From the NCBI GenBank assembly GCA_944548615.1, contig OX155978.1, positions 6,582,609-6,646,608 on the forward strand: a stretch of DNA of 64,000 bases, given 5' to 3'. Below the pieces are notes generated by a model, which worked only from the letters and a program-made list of their open reading frames with translations, ran no database searches and was not told where the DNA came from. Below are positions 61,628 through 64,000 of this stretch, piece by piece; within the stretch, counting starts at the first letter, position 1, and each line of letters begins with the position of its first letter. The translations under genes and the position numbers were made by a program. The DNA is from Micropterix aruncella. Taxonomy: Eukaryota; Arthropoda; Insecta; Lepidoptera; Micropterigidae.

Positions 61628-62034
61628 CAGTGTTGGGCAAAATTAAGTCGACTAACGATTGACCATTGAATACGTTAATCGCGATTGACGACTAATGATT
61701 GATTCGATTCATTAGTCGCGATTGACGAATAAATGTCTGCGATTGATTTTCTCGACAGCGATTAACTTCAGTTTTGCGTTTTTCCAACGGTCGGTGCGAT
61801 CGCAGACTCGACCGCGAACGCAAACGCAACGGCGACTGACCGACCGATCGACGAGAATAAATTGTCGGGTGGTATCTAAAGAGCAAGTTAGTCGCGATTG
61901 ACGATTAACGACTAATTGATTTAGTCGCGATTACTAAAATCGTGAATAACGTTAGTCGCGACTAAATCAATTGTGACTAAATGTATCGTGGTTGATTAGT
62001 CGATTGAAACATTCAATCAAATGACCCAACACTG
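61628..62034. mobile_element. hAT MITE packed with GATTGACGA repeats (407 bp)
   Basis: CAGTGTTGGGC at the left and CCCAACACTG at the right are hAT-type terminal repeats. The flanks ATGCTGGA (61620-61627) and ATGCCGGC (62035-62042) are a 6-of-8 match to an 8-bp duplication. Some ten copies of GCGATTGACGA/TTAGTCGCGA-like units fill the interior in both orientations. Confidence 0.85.
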
Positions 62035-62319
62035 ATGCCGGCTATACACTCACGGCTAATGAATGCAATATTGCAGCAAAATCTTCAATCTAGGTATTTG
62101 CAAGATATAAAATTCTAATCTTGCAGGATTTTGGTATTTTACGAGATTTCACAAATATCAGAATATTATTTTTTTAATTTTTAATTTTTTTGATAATTTC
62201 TATTGCAAATAGGTAAAGTTACATCGTAACATCAAAATAATTAATAAAATATGTTTTTAGTCATTTAATTAAAAAAATTTTTTTTTAAGAGTAACTTATT
62301 AAAAAAACAACACACCTAG

Positions 62320-62880
62320 AGTTTCGTCAGATATCCAGCGGCAGAAAATGCCCATTCTGCCTCGACACTTGTCGATACCACAGATAACAGGCATTGGTAG
62401 GCAAACTGCAGGTATTGTACTTTTGTCCCGCCTGATTCAAAAAGATTATAAAATAGTCAGTCAGAGTTTGTCAGAACGTTCCTGGCACGCGGAGTTATAA
62501 AACGCAGGAACGGAGTAGCGTAATTTCTTTTCTGATAATTTTATCAATGGATGAACCAGTTGCACGTGAAGGACGTTCTTGTGGGCAGGATTTCAAACCC
62601 ATCTCATTGAGAGAGAGAGAGAGATGCCTCATTAAGAGAGAGATATGTTTGAGGTTGCGGCTGCTATAAGATAGGGGCAAGTTATCATCATCAGGGTCTA
62701 CTATAACACCTGAATCTGCAGATGTAGACAGACGAGCAAGTCCATTATTCGTCTGAGAAAAATGGTCATTTCGGTTATAGCCATATAATCTTCGATCAGC
62801 TTCTTTATATCTCTTGATTAAAGATTTTGGTGGAAGGAAATCTTGCAAATCTTGTGAGGTCGCGGGTGACTGCATGCAAG
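62320..62880 (-). pseudogene. hAT transposase C-terminal remnant
   Basis: Minus-strand 62495-62875 is open (LQDFLPPKSLIKRYKEADRR and a low-complexity stretch), and after a break 62335-62430 reads QCLLSVVSTSVEAEWAFSAA then GYLTKL-stop, the hAT dimerisation motif (S-x-E-x-x-F-S-x-A-G). It is broken by frameshifts. The adjacent MITE at 61628 may be its derivative. Confidence 0.75.
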
Positions 62881-63049
62881 GTTAACCTTGGTATTTCGAG
62901 ATCTCTGTACCTATACCGAGATTGAATTCCCTACTCACGGCGAGAATACCCGAGAATACCCAAGAAAGCGGAGGCGTGGATATGTTTTCGTTCTTGTTCT
63001 CGCCGGTTCTCCGACTGCTGTTGATTTCATAAACTCGATTATCGTCTTG

Positions 63050-63180
63050 TATATATATTAAAAGGAACAAAAAACACGACTGCCGTTACAAAAAGTGAAC
63101 TACCGTATTTTTAATTCTTTTTATTACAGTTTTTTAATGAAGTATTTGTGGTTTATGTATTTATCCATATATAGACATAT
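63050..63180. repeat. Repeat shared with 1195-1335
   Basis: ATATTAAAAGGAACAAAAAA, AACACGACTGCCGTTA and GTGGTTTATGTATTTATCCA match the block near the left end of the window in direct orientation. Confidence 0.7.
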
Positions 63181-63267
63181 TACTGCTTTGCTTTGATAGT
63201 GGCACAACGATAAAAAAGTGGTTTTGATGTTTTGGATCAACTAACCTTACGCCATTGTTTGTGAAAT

Positions 63268-63585
63268 ATTGGGTCCGATTGAGTTTCTTTGATAACTAAA
63301 ACTGAAATTAGTTCAAGAGAACGAGATAGAGCGAATGTTAGAGCGGAATATGAAACGAACAATCAACGATAAAAACTATCTGTTGAACTTATACTGTTGA
63401 ATAAATTTGAAGAAATTTCATGCTGTGTTAGATTCAGATGATTTTTCTTTTGTGGGTAGTTTTAATGCGAGAATGTGAAATGAACAACCGTTCATTTCAC
63501 ATTCCGCTCTAGCGTATTGCCCTGTCTCGTTCACACGGACTAATTTCCGATGTTAGTTCACGAAGAAACGCAATCGAGCCCATTG
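63268..63585. mobile_element. Foldback MITE (about 318 bp)
   Basis: The left arm TTGGGTCCGATTGAGTTTCT ... GAGCGGAATATGAAACGAAC is complementary to the right arm GTTCATTTCACATTCCGCTC ... GCAATCGAGCCCA. Central spacer about 110 bp. One arm also occurs at 39258-39360. Confidence 0.85.
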
Positions 63586-64000
63586 TTTACAAGTTGATAC
63601 CGGCACAACTGCACTCTGGTGGCTATCTATAGGAAATGAATGGTCGATATCCTGAACACCAGGCAAAAGGAATGTATTTTAGTAACGTGTGGTGCGCGCT
63701 GAACAGCCTCAGTGGGAATAGATCCAGGATTAAGAAAAAAAAGTACCTCAAAAAACCGTTTCCTTCGTGGGCTGGTCTTCTCTGGCTGCTTTGCTGATGG
63801 GTAGCTACGACAATATGCACGGCACACGAAACCTCGAATTTGTATATTTTTCTATCATGGATAGATGAGTAATAACGCATGCAAAACGTTCGCGTTCGCG
63901 CCAGTTTGGTCACTGAATCGACCGCACAAATCGTCCGAGAGATGACAATTCGTAGGTACAAAATTTTTAGCAGGTGAGGGAGATATTTGAATAGAGTTAC

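Overview
The window is eukaryotic nuclear DNA, almost certainly from an arthropod and most likely an insect. It is AT-rich, has no prokaryote-style gene packing, and carries one spliced host gene drowned in transposable elements. Several repeats (Helitrons ending in CTAG, a repeat starting AACCGACTTC, TTAA-flanked MITEs, tRNA-derived SINEs) are of kinds I associate with insect genomes, especially Lepidoptera. I cannot name the order with confidence.

Host gene: thirteen coding segments on the + strand (782-956, 6322-6509, about 12668-12927, 14950-15047, 19492-19653, 26620-26705, 26785-26861, 33465-33557, 37791-37909, 39429-39560, 42806-42891, 46331-46519, 50587-50665) form the 3' part of an EH-domain-binding protein 1 (Ehbp1) orthologue. 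The last four encode a complete bMERB Rab-binding domain and the protein ends in a CAAX-like CSIQ. Splice phases agree at every junction except that between the second and third segments. The N-terminal C2 and CH domains must lie left of the window. Introns range from 79 bp to about 7 kb and are built largely from mobile elements.

Mobile elements: (1) a non-LTR retrotransposon with a restriction-like endonuclease (R2/NeSL/HERO-like), with one 1,050-codon open frame (29117-32269) and at least seven truncated relatives; (2) Jockey-, CR1- and I/R1-like LINE fragments, several with target-site duplications; (3) Penelope-like elements with RT plus GIY-YIG and inverted terminal repeats (4626-6047, 24080-24629); (4) Helitrons (32431-33322, 49700-50410); (5) hAT, mariner, pogo-like and Harbinger remnants; (6) TTAA-flanked, piggyBac-like MITEs, including one element nested in opposite orientation inside its own relative (43464-46285); (7) TA-flanked MITEs; (8) tRNA-derived SINEs and a 5S-rRNA-derived SINE; (9) a GC-richer, unclassified foldback repeat family (17450-19130, 34385-35505, 40595-41265 and others) that I could not assign to any known class.

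Layout: 0-13 kb is exons 1-3 with LINEs, Penelope, hAT and Jockey; 13-20 kb is exons 4-5 and foldback repeats; 20-27 kb is nested mariner/Jockey/Penelope, the 5S SINE and exons 6-7; 27-36 kb is the near-intact RLE element, a Helitron and foldback repeats; 36-51 kb is exons 8-13 with Harbinger, TTAA MITEs and a second Helitron; 51-64 kb lies downstream of the gene and holds only transposon remnants. I see no second host gene there.
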